Positions 1-9,796 of a stretch of DNA of 64,000 nucleotides are shown here, one piece after another. Positions within the stretch are counted from its first letter, which is position 1. Each line of letters opens with the position of its first letter. The translations under genes and the position numbers were made by a program. The notes below the pieces were generated by a model. It had not been told where the DNA came from, made no database searches, and saw only the letters and a program-made list of their open reading frames with translations. The stretch comes from Morinoia aosen (lineage: Eukaryota > Arthropoda > Malacostraca > Amphipoda > Talitridae), in the NCBI GenBank assembly GCA_030386875.1, contig CM059559.1:3965177-4029176 (forward strand), read 5' to 3'.

Positions 1-822
1 AATGCTACACGTCCTACCTTATTTTGTATCACATCCAGCTTTTCAAGATCACTTCCATTCCAAGCAAGAGCATTCATATCATTACATGACACTAGGTACA
101 GCAACATACTTCCACATTCCTCTCACACATTCGTACTTGTTTGCTCTGTATCTGGCCACACTACCTAACCGTCCACTCCACTGCATTGCTTTAGCCACTT
201 TCTCACCTTTAGTTCTAGTACATCCATCTTCGCTCATCATACAACCTAGATATTTGTATTCTTTTGTTCTACCTATTCTGATTTCTCTAATATTCCACAG
301 TCTGTCTCTATCAGTCTCATCACTATTTATAACCATGACCTTACTTCTATCGGCACCAAAGTTCATCTTGAAATCTGTACTATATCCATTCACAATGTCA
401 AGCATCCTTTGTAGTTCATGACAACATTCATTAACCACAACCACATCATCAGCATACAACAAACAGCTCAGTCTCTCATTACCAACTTTCAGTCCTAAAC
501 CACTCCCTCTCAGTCGAACTGCTAATTCTTCTGTGTACAATCCAAACAACAGGGGGGACAGAGTACAGCCCTGTCTCACTCCTCACTTGCCCTGTTTCCA
601 AATTTCCTAACCTGTAGATAGCACTTGTGTTCCCATACAGACTCTGTACAATGTTCACTATTTTTCTGCTAAAACCAACTTTTCTCAAAATTTCAAACAG
701 CCTAACCCGATCCACTCTGTCATACGCCTTTTCAATATCCAGGAATGCTATATATACCTTCTTGTTATCCTTCTTCATTCGCTCAATTATTTCACTCACT
801 ACAAACAGATTATCCTCCCCCC
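1..822 (-). mobile_element. 5'-truncated CR1-type LINE copy, partial at window edge
   Basis: This stretch is nearly identical base for base to 3000-3832, the reverse transcriptase part of the full-length CR1 further along, with about a dozen substitutions by eye. The similarity stops abruptly at about 822, inside the RT domain, as expected for a LINE truncated at its 5' end during insertion. The 3' part lies outside the window. An 11-bp deletion near 578-585, between two CACTCCTC direct repeats, breaks the frame after the YADD-containing segment, and a small insertion near 80-85 adds another break. It is a dead copy. The close match to the intact element suggests a recent common source. Confidence 0.9.
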
Positions 823-990
823 GGTCTACTATGAACTGAAGAACAGGGTAAGTGTTGCCACTTGCCAGAAGGTTTTCGTGAATAGTAACAACTTCCCATC
901 GCAAAAGGTAACAAATTGAATCAAAAAGTAACAAAACCTAGAAGTCGTCAAATAAATAATTTATTATTGAACGAAGTATTTACTAACCTT

Positions 991-1712
991 TCAAAAAATA
1001 GCTCCTTCTTCAGCACTGCTGTATAAGTCCTCTTGCGTCATCAATTTGAGTAATTCATGTGAAGGCTGCCATTTCATGCAGTTAGTGCCACTAAGTAAAC
1101 TTTTGCAGTAAAGAAAAGCGTTTGAAGTTTCTGTTTTCAACAAAGACCTGTTTTTACGTTCAATATTATATAAAATCAAAAATATTCTTTCGGCACACGC
1201 TGAGGAATGAGGCAACGCAAGTAGGCTCATCATTAACTTTGATAATAGTGGATATCGAAGTCCATCACCGCATTTTTCTTTTGAAACAATGTACCAGAAG
1301 TTTTCAGGTTTCTTGTCAGTTATACGATTCGTGTCCTCCAAGGTGAGCTCTCGCCACTCGGTATTCAGTGTTTCGAACTCTTCTTCAGAAATGATGTTAG
1401 GAAATTTTAAGGCAAAAGGAATAATGGAGGCAGGTTTTCCCACATTAACGTTGGCGGGGTCCATAGCCTCAAGTAATTCCAACTTTTTAAGCATTTCATT
1501 CGAGAGAAAACGGCTAAACATTTCTTTCATTAATCGTACATAAAAATTCCAGATATTCACTCGAAATTGTAAAAGGTCCTTGTCAGAAATTTTTTCAGAA
1601 TTCTCGCAATAAACAGCTTCTACTTTGGCCCCAGGGTAAATTTTCTCAATTGGAAGGTAGACCGAAGGATCATTAACAGCAATTTCCGCTAGAATATTAA
1701 CGAAAATTTCGT
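991..1712 (-). pseudogene. hAT transposase, C-terminal part with dimerisation domain
   Basis: The frame is open from about 1712 down to the stop at 991. The first methionine codon lies inside it, so it is a fragment rather than a small gene. The translation holds the hAT C-terminal dimerisation signature: a YPLLSKL stretch, then LALPHSSACAERIF and later NRSLLKTETSNA. At 1708-1712 it joins, out of frame, to an upstream segment of the same transposase. The sequence between the KFSL-like motif and this part is missing, so most of the RNase H-like catalytic domain has been lost. Confidence 0.85.
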
Positions 1713-1958
1713 TTGCGTTAATTTTGCAGTAAGTTCGTTTAAATAATGCTTACCAATGACAGCGCGAAAGACACCGGTACCTTTTGTTCAGCCGCATTTG
1801 ATGTCTCCACTGATTGAGGAATCTTCGCAAACATTAGCAACCAACCCTGGTAAGGGGTCCAAAATAGAGACAATTAAGTTGTGTTCTGCGACGAAGACGC
1901 AAAGTTTTAGTTCAGCTGCAGCAACTTTGTTTGGGTGAAGCGATATCGTACTGGGTTG
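1713..1958 (-). pseudogene. hAT transposase, segment following the BED finger
   Basis: On the minus strand this encodes AELKLCVFVAEHNL and, after an in-frame TGA near 1785, KHYLNELTAKLTQTKFSL. These are typical of the region of BED-finger hAT transposases that follows the DNA-binding domain (E-L-K-L, V-F-V-A-E-H-N motifs). The CR1 insertion separates it from its N-terminus at 17760-18018. The in-frame stop and the out-of-frame junction at about 1710 show that it no longer codes for protein. Confidence 0.75.
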
Positions 1959-1963
1959 CACTT

Positions 1964-2005
1964 GAACTTGAACTTGAACTTGAAATTGAGGGCCGACAGC
2001 GTCGG
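1964..2005 (-). repeat. CR1 3' end: (AAGTTC)n tail preceded by a small hairpin
   Basis: On the plus strand the run of CTTGAA units at 1961-1985 is the terminal repeat of the CR1 element. Directly inside it, at 1993-2005, is the stem-loop CCGAC-AGC-GTCGG. A hairpin next to the terminal repeats is a known feature of CR1/L2 3' ends and is thought to be recognised by the reverse transcriptase. That role is inferred here from family knowledge. Confidence 0.65.
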
Positions 2006-2217
2006 GGCCTTTGTAACGGCCTACAATTCCCTCCACAGTTATCACACAAAGAGTTCAGCGTCTGGTACCAGACTTGTCCACTAAACTACTCAGGATCTAC
2101 CAATCCTTGTCACAAGCTGCCATTGGATGGCGTCACTGGGATAGCCAGTGTGTCAAACCACCATCCCCAGGCATATTGGGTCATTACAGCCCATTCTACC
2201 AGACTGGCTCATTCCAG

Positions 2218-5200
2218 TCACTGTCTCTTACTCCAGGCACGCACAAGAAACACTTTCATAGCCTCAGTGATACTCGCATTACACTCCTGATCCAATCCAG
2301 CAAGACAGCTCATACCGCAATCATCTTCAGCACATCTGGCATTCCACTCATTCTCTCCATACTGCTCAGACACCACATTCATAAAACTCTCTCTCTCTTG
2401 CTCATACTTACTACATTCCAGCACAAAATGCTCAATTGTTTCCTCTACTCCACTATTGCACTGCTGACATAATCTGTTATTATTCTCATTCCATCTCCAT
2501 GTACGTCTGTTCACACTCAATGACTTACATCTCACAGCAAACAAGAGTTGACTTCCAAAACTACCATCATAGAACAGCTCAAACTTAGGTGCTTTCTTTT
2601 TCATATACCAGTTAAGTGTAGGCTTCCGCATCATGCTAAGCTTCCACTTATTCAATCCATACTCTTTTGTTTGTCTCTCAATCTCTTTCTTCCACCTCTT
2701 GCAGTCCCACTCAGGCCCTACACCTCCTACATTTATTAAACTCCAGTCATCCACAGGTCTCCCAATTCTAACATGAATAATCTTTTGCATACTGAGTTTC
2801 CTTGCATGCCCCCAACATACTTTCTCCCAATAGCTTACACTCAGATTCCATTCAAAGATTCGCCTTACCCACCTGCTATTCTGCATTCTTTCAATTCTCA
2901 CTTTATAATTCAGCACAGCTTTCATCATTCTTTCTGAAAATAGGCTCCACCCTAGGTCACCTCTAATGGCCTCTATAGCTGTCCATTTCGGAGCACCCAA
3001 TGCTACACGTCCTACCTTATTTTGTATCACATCCAGCTTTTCAAGATCACTTCCATTCCAAGCAAGAGCACTCATACCATACATGACACTAGGTACAGCA
3101 ACATACTTCCACATTCCTCTCACACATTCGTACTTGTTTGCTCTGTATCTGGCCACACTACCTAACCGTCCACTCCACTGCATTGCTTTAGCCACTTTCT
3201 CACCTTTAGTTCTAGTACATCCATCTTCACTCATCATACAACCTAGATATTTGTATTCTTTTGTTCTACCTATTCTGATTTCTCCAATATTCCACAGTCT
3301 GTCTCTATCAGTCTCATCACTATTTATAACCATGACCTTACTTTTATCGGCACCAAAGTTCATCTTGAAATCTGTACTATATCCATTCACAATGTCAAGC
3401 ATCCTTTGTAGTTCATGACCACATTCACTAACCACAACCACATCATCAGCATACAACAAACAGCTCAGTCTCTCATTACCAACTTTCAGTCCTAAACCAC
3501 TCCCTCTCAGTCGAACTGCTAATTCTTCTGTGTACAATCCAAACAACAGGGGGGACAGAGTACAGCCCTGTCTCACTCCTCTAACACTCCTCACTTGCCC
3601 TGTTTCCAAATTTCCTAACCTGTAGATAGCACTTGTGTTCTCATACAGACTCTGTACAATGTTCACTATTTTTCTGCTAAAACCAACTTTTCTCAAAATT
3701 TCAAACAGCCTAACCCGATCCACTATGTCATACGCCTTTTCAATATCCAGGAATGCTAAATATACCTTCTTGTTATCCTTCTTCATTCGCTCAATTATTT
3801 CACTCACTACAAACAGATTATCCTCCCCCCGTCTATCTTGCCTAAAACCATTCTGTTCTTCTCCCAGGACTCCTAATTCCTCAACTAAATTGTTCATTCT
3901 CTCATTCAAAATACCACAAAAGATCTTACATACGGTGTCACCCAGTGCAATTGGTCTGTAATTTTTAAGTTCTTTCATACTCTTATGTCCACCCTTATGC
4001 AACAGAACTACATTACACTTGTTCCAGTCATCCGGTACTCTTTCACTCTTCCATATCTCATCAAATAAACATTTCAACATACTGACTACACTCTCTCCTC
4101 CACATTTATAGAACTCATATGGTATCTTATCAGGGCCACATGCCTTTCCATTTTTCACTTTCTTCAAAAAACTTACAATCTCTTCACAAGTGATTTCGTC
4201 TTCCATTTGCAGTTCATGTTCATCTATCAGAAAATTTATTGGTTCATCATCTGTAACCTGCTCATTCATTCCACCAATGTCCTCCCAGTATTCTTCAACT
4301 GCTTTCACCATTTGCATCCTATCTTGCACACTGCAACCATTGACTACTAATTCATCAACTTGAACTTCACTACCTCTATCATTACCTTGTATAAACCTAT
4401 ACCAATCTTTTATTCCATCTGGACCTTTCTTTCTCAGATTTTCAACTTGGTGTCTCTCTTCTTTAACCCTAGCCTCATTGATCATTCTCTTTACTTTCTT
4501 CTGCTGGTCCTTGTACTCTTTCCATACACTCTGCCATTCATCCTCAGTAATTCTGCGTCTTTCATACATTTTCCTCATACTGCGTTGTTTTTTATTTAAA
4601 GTCTTCCTTCTCGTTCGTTCTTCCTTTATCTCACTCGTAAACCACCTAGCATTCCCTGTACTTTTCTTGCATTTCATTCTACCGATCTTTTGCTCTGCCA
4701 CATCATACAAGGTTCTTGCAATCTCCTTATTTAGGTCATTTACATTTCCACACCTGTTCCAGTTACATCTACTCAATTCATTTCTAAATTCTTCCCAGTT
4801 TGCCATTTTAATACGCCAATTTTCTCTTACTCTGCTGGCCTTCTGCATCGGCTCCTTTCCACCCCAATTATATTCTAGTACAAGCATTTTATGGTCACTA
4901 TCAATATCAAAATCATCTTCATCTACAAACATTTCTTTGACACACTCTCTTGCTCTACTATTCACTATCATATAGTCAATTGCAGTTTTACATTCCCTGC
5001 TTTGCCATGTATGCAAGCCATTTCCTATTGTTACATTTAGGTTCTCAAGTTCATTCTCATCACAGAAATCAATCAATTTTTGTCCATTTGCATTCACAGG
5101 CTCACCAAGTATACCAACATGGCCATTCATATCACCCATCAAAATCAGAGGGCATCTGCAATGCTCTTGCACAATTCTTGTTAATATTTCATACTTTTTT

Positions 5201-5634
5201 ACATTCTCTTGATGAGCTAAAATACCATCAGTTGTCATATAGCATACAACCACAATAACACATTCTCTGGCATGCATTCTTTCACACTTTATTACTAACA
5301 GATCTTCACTCTCAGGTTCATTTCCAACAGGAATTTCTTCTAATTTCCAATTTAGAGCATTTTTTACAATGAGACCAACTCCACCACCTCTTTTTTGCCA
5401 ACTTACACGCCCTTTTCCAATCATGTAGTACTTACTCTCCTTACATTTTAAACTGACTCTATCACGCATTTGGGTCTCTACTACACCAACACAATCCAAA
5501 TCTCCATTCTCAAATTCTGCTACAAGGTCATTTAACTTTCCTGCATTCCATCCACGCACATTTATACATCCAAACCTTACAACACTATTGGACAATTCAC
5601 AACATTTTTCATTTTTGCTCTGACAGCTTTCCAT
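2218..5634 (-). CDS. CR1 ORF2: endonuclease-reverse transcriptase
   Basis: An 1138-residue protein that would nick target DNA and reverse-transcribe the element RNA. The N-terminal APE-type endonuclease covers roughly residues 18-256, with RFGCINVRGWN, ETQMRD, the catalytic MGDMNGHVG near 165, TAIDYM and SDHKML. The RT covers about 470-770, with YRPIAL, the AFLDIEKAYD palm motif, RQGCTLSPLLF, YADD near 728 and YLGCMM. Near the C-terminus, about 1053-1071, is a C-x2-C-H-C zinc-binding cluster (LCQQC...EHFVLEC). There is no RNase H domain, which fits CR1/L2. Its ATG follows the ORF1 stop directly and lies in the same frame, so synthesis by stop-restart or by readthrough is possible. The frame is complete. 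Confidence 0.93.
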   Translation of the reverse strand: MESCQSKNEKCCELSNSVVRFGCINVRGWNAGKLNDLVAEFENGDLDCVGVVETQMRDRVSLKCKESKYYMIGKGRVSWQKRGGGVGLIVKNALNWKLEEIPVGNEPESEDLLVIKCERMHARECVIVVVCYMTTDGILAHQENVKKYEILTRIVQEHCRCPLILMGDMNGHVGILGEPVNANGQKLIDFCDENELENLNVTIGNGLHTWQSRECKTAIDYMIVNSRARECVKEMFVDEDDFDIDSDHKMLVLEYNWGGKEPMQKASRVRENWRIKMANWEEFRNELSRCNWNRCGNVNDLNKEIARTLYDVAEQKIGRMKCKKSTGNARWFTSEIKEERTRRKTLNKKQRSMRKMYERRRITEDEWQSVWKEYKDQQKKVKRMINEARVKEERHQVENLRKKGPDGIKDWYRFIQGNDRGSEVQVDELVVNGCSVQDRMQMVKAVEEYWEDIGGMNEQVTDDEPINFLIDEHELQMEDEITCEEIVSFLKKVKNGKACGPDKIPYEFYKCGGESVVSMLKCLFDEIWKSERVPDDWNKCNVVLLHKGGHKSMKELKNYRPIALGDTVCKIFCGILNERMNNLVEELGVLGEEQNGFRQDRRGEDNLFVVSEIIERMKKDNKKVYLAFLDIEKAYDIVDRVRLFEILRKVGFSRKIVNIVQSLYENTSAIYRLGNLETGQVRSVRGVRQGCTLSPLLFGLYTEELAVRLRGSGLGLKVGNERLSCLLYADDVVVVSECGHELQRMLDIVNGYSTDFKMNFGADKSKVMVINSDETDRDRLWNIGEIRIGRTKEYKYLGCMMSEDGCTRTKGEKVAKAMQWSGRLGSVARYRANKYECVRGMWKYVAVPSVMYGMSALAWNGSDLEKLDVIQNKVGRVALGAPKWTAIEAIRGDLGWSLFSERMMKAVLNYKVRIERMQNSRWVRRIFEWNLSVSYWEKVCWGHARKLSMQKIIHVRIGRPVDDWSLINVGGVGPEWDCKRWKKEIERQTKEYGLNKWKLSMMRKPTLNWYMKKKAPKFELFYDGSFGSQLLFAVRCKSLSVNRRTWRWNENNNRLCQQCNSGVEETIEHFVLECSKYEQERESFMNVVSEQYGENEWNARCAEDDCGMSCLAGLDQECNASITEAMKVFLVRAWSKRQ

Positions 5635-6804
5635 TCATCCAGTTCCACCTTCCATTACAATATGAGTACACCCAATCCACTGGATGTATCTCCTGGAGAG
5701 TTTCATCTCACCTTCTTGAGTAAGATGGACTCCATCTCCACGAAAACACCCACTCTGGATCAGGTTATCCATATCAAGGAAGCTGGAACCCATTTCACGC
5801 TTTCTCATATTCTCAGCTTTCATACTCATAATCCTTTTATGCACTTCCCTATTCACCTCCTTTCGCACCCTTTCATACTCCTCGCCACATGCAGGCCTTC
5901 TCAGCAGACTGGTCACAGCCACTCTTACATTCTTCTTTCGCGCCCTTTCAACAACATTCATAATTGCATTCACCGTACGCTCTCTCCCACATTCAAGCAA
6001 TCCATTGCCACCTCCTTGCAGTACAACCATCCCTTCATCCATTCCATCTATCATTTCCTCAGCATGCCTACAAATCTCATTCACTCCCTTTCCTCTCATG
6101 CTCGTACATCCACTACGGTCAGTCATACTCACGAACCTATCCACATTCTTCACCATGCTGTCACCACATATTCTTATCGTAGGTCTCACTCTCCCTTTCA
6201 TACTACTCTTTCGTTCAACTCTTCCACTCACATCACTCTTTCCATCCATCTTCCTTTCATTCACTTCCACTACAGGCGCCTGCACCTCATGTGGCATATC
6301 AACAGGTTGCTCCTTCATTCTCTTCCCATTCGTACTTCTTTCATCATGCTCATTCATCCTTCTACTCTCATCTGGCACATTTGCACCACCATTCACTTCA
6401 TTTATTGCATTCACACTCCTTGCACCATCATCCCCTTCATTTGCACTCCTTGCACCATCATCCACTTCATTTGCACTCCTTGCACCACCACCATTTACCT
6501 CTTCATTCACTGCATTTGCACCATTCTCATTCTTTCCTTCATTCAACTTCCTTTCATCCTTCAAATCAGCCTCTAAAGCAACCATCAGAATTGTCAATCT
6601 TTCAACCTCCTCTTCCAACTTCTTTCTCTCGTCATTCAAACATTTCCAGCACGTAAACACAAGATCATTCAACTTCCTCCGACTCATCTCTCTCAAACCT
6701 TTGCATGCATCTATATCTACCCACTCTTTACAAGTCATGCACTCAATCTCCTCATCCATTCCACTTGCACCTCCCTTCCTACGACCAGTCCTATTTCTTG
6801 CCAT
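5635..6804 (-). CDS. CR1 ORF1: PHD-like zinc finger plus SGNH/esterase protein
   Basis: The first ATG is at 6804; the frame extends two codons upstream with no ATG. The product has 389 residues. Residues about 21-58 form a PHD-like cysteine cluster (CMTC...C...CWKC). A coiled, charged stretch follows, then low-complexity repeats rich in N, E, G and A (about 90-140). The C-terminal half is an SGNH-type esterase domain: GDSMVKN near 212, GGGNGL near 262 and DGVHLT near 356 supply the usual Ser, Gly/Asn and Asp-His positions. ORF1 proteins with an esterase domain are known from CR1 elements, where they are thought to bind RNA or membranes. Here that function is inferred. Confidence 0.88.
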   Translation of the reverse strand: MARNRTGRRKGGASGMDEEIECMTCKEWVDIDACKGLREMSRRKLNDLVFTCWKCLNDERKKLEEEVERLTILMVALEADLKDERKLNEGKNENGANAVNEEVNGGGARSANEVDDGARSANEGDDGARSVNAINEVNGGANVPDESRRMNEHDERSTNGKRMKEQPVDMPHEVQAPVVEVNERKMDGKSDVSGRVERKSSMKGRVRPTIRICGDSMVKNVDRFVSMTDRSGCTSMRGKGVNEICRHAEEMIDGMDEGMVVLQGGGNGLLECGRERTVNAIMNVVERARKKNVRVAVTSLLRRPACGEEYERVRKEVNREVHKRIMSMKAENMRKREMGSSFLDMDNLIQSGCFRGDGVHLTQEGEMKLSRRYIQWIGCTHIVMEGGTG

Positions 6805-7682
6805 CCTCAAACACAGACTTCTATCTCAGTACAAATTTCACAGGCAGAAGAAGTCTTCACTCACCAAATCTACTGAAAATCAATCACACACTAAAGGCTG
6901 GCTTCGGACAGACCGAATGACCGAAAGGCACGAAGTCAGTCACCTTAAACACTTGTTAACATGTAGTGAACCCTTATCCCGCAACTCAGTCGAAATTTCG
7001 AAATTCTCAGAATGATCATCTAAAAATACAGTAAAATAAATTCAACCATTAGCATAAAATCACATTACGAAATTCACTAATCTCAACCCTCAATTTTATT
7101 AATATTGTGTAACGAAAAAAATTCAATCTCTAAGAATTCACTTTTGCGTCTTAACGGAACTTCCCACGGACGCGCGACAGCAACATCGTATTCGAACTAG
7201 CGCCCATTGTCTCATATCATACAGAGCGTGCATATCTCGGTGTTTCTGGCTGGTGAGATTATAATACTGTGTTTTTTGTGTGTGCTGATCTATGGGTAAC
7301 TATATATATACATTATATGTCAATTGTCAACACTATTATTGTGTAAATAGTAAGTAGAATTGCCTCAACTTACCAGTGTGTTAAATGTTAGGATTTTCTT
7401 GCCCAGAACTTGTGGTTCCCACAGGGTATTTTCCCTTGTGTATTGTTGTATATTCTATTTAAAAGTTTTTAGCAAACAATTCACTCCTGGCCTTACGGAG
7501 ATTCTGAACCTAGTTCTTCCAAGAAGCAATTCTTAGAAGTTTCTGCAGAATTTAACTAGAAGCAACTGGTTGGACTAACCAGGAGAATTATTCTCTGCAG
7601 CATGAGTAGTAGCATTCTAGTTGCTGTCAGTATTTTCAGATAATGAAATTGTTGACTCACTATTTAATGTAAAGCCATATCA

Positions 7683-7995
7683 AGATTAAAATTTCCCCTT
7701 TTGTTTTAAAATAATTTTTATGCCAACATTTCAATATGATGTTATTTTATTCAAGCTGAAACTTCCCTTTTGTTTTAAAATAAGTTTTATGCCAACATTT
7801 CAATATGATGTTATTTTTATTCAAGCTAAAACTTCCCTTTTGTTTTAAAATAATTTTTATGCCAACATTTCAATATGATGTTATTTTTATTCAAGCTAAA
7901 ATTTCCCTTTCGTTTTAAAATAATTTTTATGTCAACATTTCAATATGATGTTATTTTTTATCAAGATTAGAATTTCCCCTTTGGTATCATAAATA
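7683..7995 (+). repeat. Tandem ~70-bp repeats inside the LTR
   Basis: About four and a half AT-rich units, each containing CTTCCCTTTTGTTTTAAAAT followed by a TATGCCAACATTTCAATATG segment. The same array is present at 16076-16385 in the other LTR with the same number of units, so it was part of the element before insertion. Its role is unknown; tandem direct repeats in LTRs sometimes act as enhancers. Confidence 0.8.
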
Positions 7996-9201
7996 ATTTT
8001 TATATGCCAAGATTCAATATGGTGTTATTTTTGTGATCAATTTAGACTTGCATCTATTATCATTTTATTTTGTCACAGCTGTATTTTCAATTAAGTAGGG
8101 TTTTGAGGTAATTACATTGTTTTAGTTTTTTTTACAGTCAACATTAAAAACCATTCTTAACCAATTTTTTATTGAATCTTTGTTATGATGGTTAATCTTG
8201 TAAATACCAAACACATTTGAACGCCTGTTTCTCCTAATAGATTCAGTATGTATACATTTAAATATTAGTGATTTTTTTAGGGTTAGTTAGATGTTATTAG
8301 CAGATGCTGTAGATATTTTGACCATTAGCTATTAATTAAGTGACACATGATACTCAGTTGTCACTGCGTATGTCATCTTAGTTTCGCCAGGCAAAGTTTT
8401 GCCTGTGTGAATTACTAGTGTAGAATTTTAGCTTCATGCCGTTAGAAATATTAGAATTAATATCTGGCTCCGAGCAAATTGTCAGTGCTCCGAATTTGAT
8501 CCCCGCTTGCACTCCGGCGCCAGAGTGCTGGTGGGGGTCGTTTTTCGAAGAGACTCCTCGCTTTGAGGCGGCATGTTAATGCCAGATTGTTTGCAGCATA
8601 GCATGTGTGGATATGTGGTTTCCTTGAAAATACCGTGTGCATTCTCACCCAGCCTTGTGTCCCGTACAGAAATCCACGAGACACTTTACACCCCACTTTC
8701 ACGTCTTCTACCTTGCCACTCTTATTAAGGGGGTAAATTAAACCGGTAGCCAGACTTGGCAGATATCAAAAAGAACTGCCTCCTTCTCCTTGGTTCCTAT
8801 CACTCAATCACTGGACGGTAAATGCAGTACCGCATTCCCCATCAACCTCACTCAGAATTGAGACCTTGGGTTACAGCTAATTCAACTGCTGCCTAACCAA
8901 CAAGTCAATATTCAATCCAAAACTGGGGAATAGCACATTACCGTCCTCACTTATCAGTGACGCTATTTGCCGTCTCTAACCATTGGGTACCATTGCACAT
9001 GTGGTGGTGTGTCTGCACCTGTGGTGGTATGAACACACACCACCACAACCTTCGCACGCTTCAATACACCGCGCGGTCCGACGTGAAAGTAAACAGGCGT
9101 TCCCTCGCACGCTTCAATACACCGCGCGGTCCGACGTGAAAGTAAACAGGCGTTCCCACCAATCAGAGACCCGGACGAGTAGAGTCAACCTCCAGCGAGG
9201 C

Positions 9202-9245
9202 CTATATAAACAGCCGCGCAGCCAGCGGAGCACAGTACACTCGCA
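9202..9245 (+). promoter_or_regulatory. Core promoter of the solo LTR
   Basis: CTATATAAA at 9202-9210 is a good TATA box. About 25-30 bp downstream is a CACAGTACACTC segment that could hold the initiator. A CCAAT sequence lies at 9159-9163. Two direct copies of a roughly 55-bp segment containing CACGCTTCAATACACCGCG lie upstream at 9054-9152. Confidence 0.55.
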
Positions 9246-9400
9246 GCGTCCCTGGTGTTAACAACAAAGTCTCGACGCTCAGCAAGCACCACCTCTGCTA
9301 CCGTCACCGCCTCCTCGACAGCCAGCCGCCACGTCTGGTGGCTGGCTAGTCGCACCAGTTCCCCGCTACCTCCTCTGGTACTCCGTGGTCAAGACCCTCG

Positions 9401-9796
9401 GTCCGCAGCAGCCTCACCGGTCTGCTCTCGCCCCTCAACCACGCAGCGTCTCCCCGACAACCGTCGGTCCGCAGCAGCCTCACCGGTCTGCTCTCGCCCC
9501 TCAACCACGCAGTGTCTCCCCGACAACCGTCGGTCCGCAGCAGCCTCACCGGTCTGCTCTCGCCCCTCAACCACGCAGCGTTTCCCCGACAACCGTCGGT
9601 CCGCAGCAGCCTCACCGGTCTGCTCTCGCCCCTCAACCACGCAGCGTCTCCCCGACAACCGTCGGTCCGCAGCAGCCTCACCGGTCTGCTCTCGCCCCTC
9701 AACCACGCAGTGTCTCCCCGACAACCGTCGGTCCGCAGCAGCCTCACCGGTCTGCTCTCGCCCCTCAACCACGCAGCGTCTCCCCGACAACCGTCG
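9401..9796 (+). repeat. 66-bp minisatellite, six copies
   Basis: Six units start GTCCGCAGCAGCCTCACC at 9401, 9467, 9533, 9599, 9665 and 9731; a seventh begins at 9797 and diverges at once. Units differ only at one or two positions. Since 66 is a multiple of three, all frames without a stop in the unit stay open on both strands, producing several 100-200 codon ORFs that need no coding explanation. The array lies downstream of the TATA box, within the transcribed part of the solo LTR. Confidence 0.93.

Larger units (their letters stand above)
1964..6949 (-). mobile_element. Full-length CR1-clade LINE with both ORFs intact
   Basis: The element is about 5.0 kb, transcribed leftwards. It consists of a short 5' UTR (6805-6949), ORF1, ORF2, a roughly 220-bp 3' UTR and a terminal run of the hexamer AAGTTC. 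CR1 and L2 elements characteristically end in short tandem repeats rather than poly(A). It interrupts the hAT transposon. The 5-bp sequence CACTT flanks it at 1959-1963 and 6950-6954, though the left copy overlaps the terminal repeat unit and so is weaker evidence. Both reading frames are uninterrupted, unlike most LINE copies, which suggests a young insertion. Confidence 0.87.

Noticed and set aside
5662..7015. Plus-strand frames of 304 and 336 codons opposite CR1 ORF1
   Set aside because: Antisense shadows of the low-complexity ORF1; the sense strand has the conserved domains.
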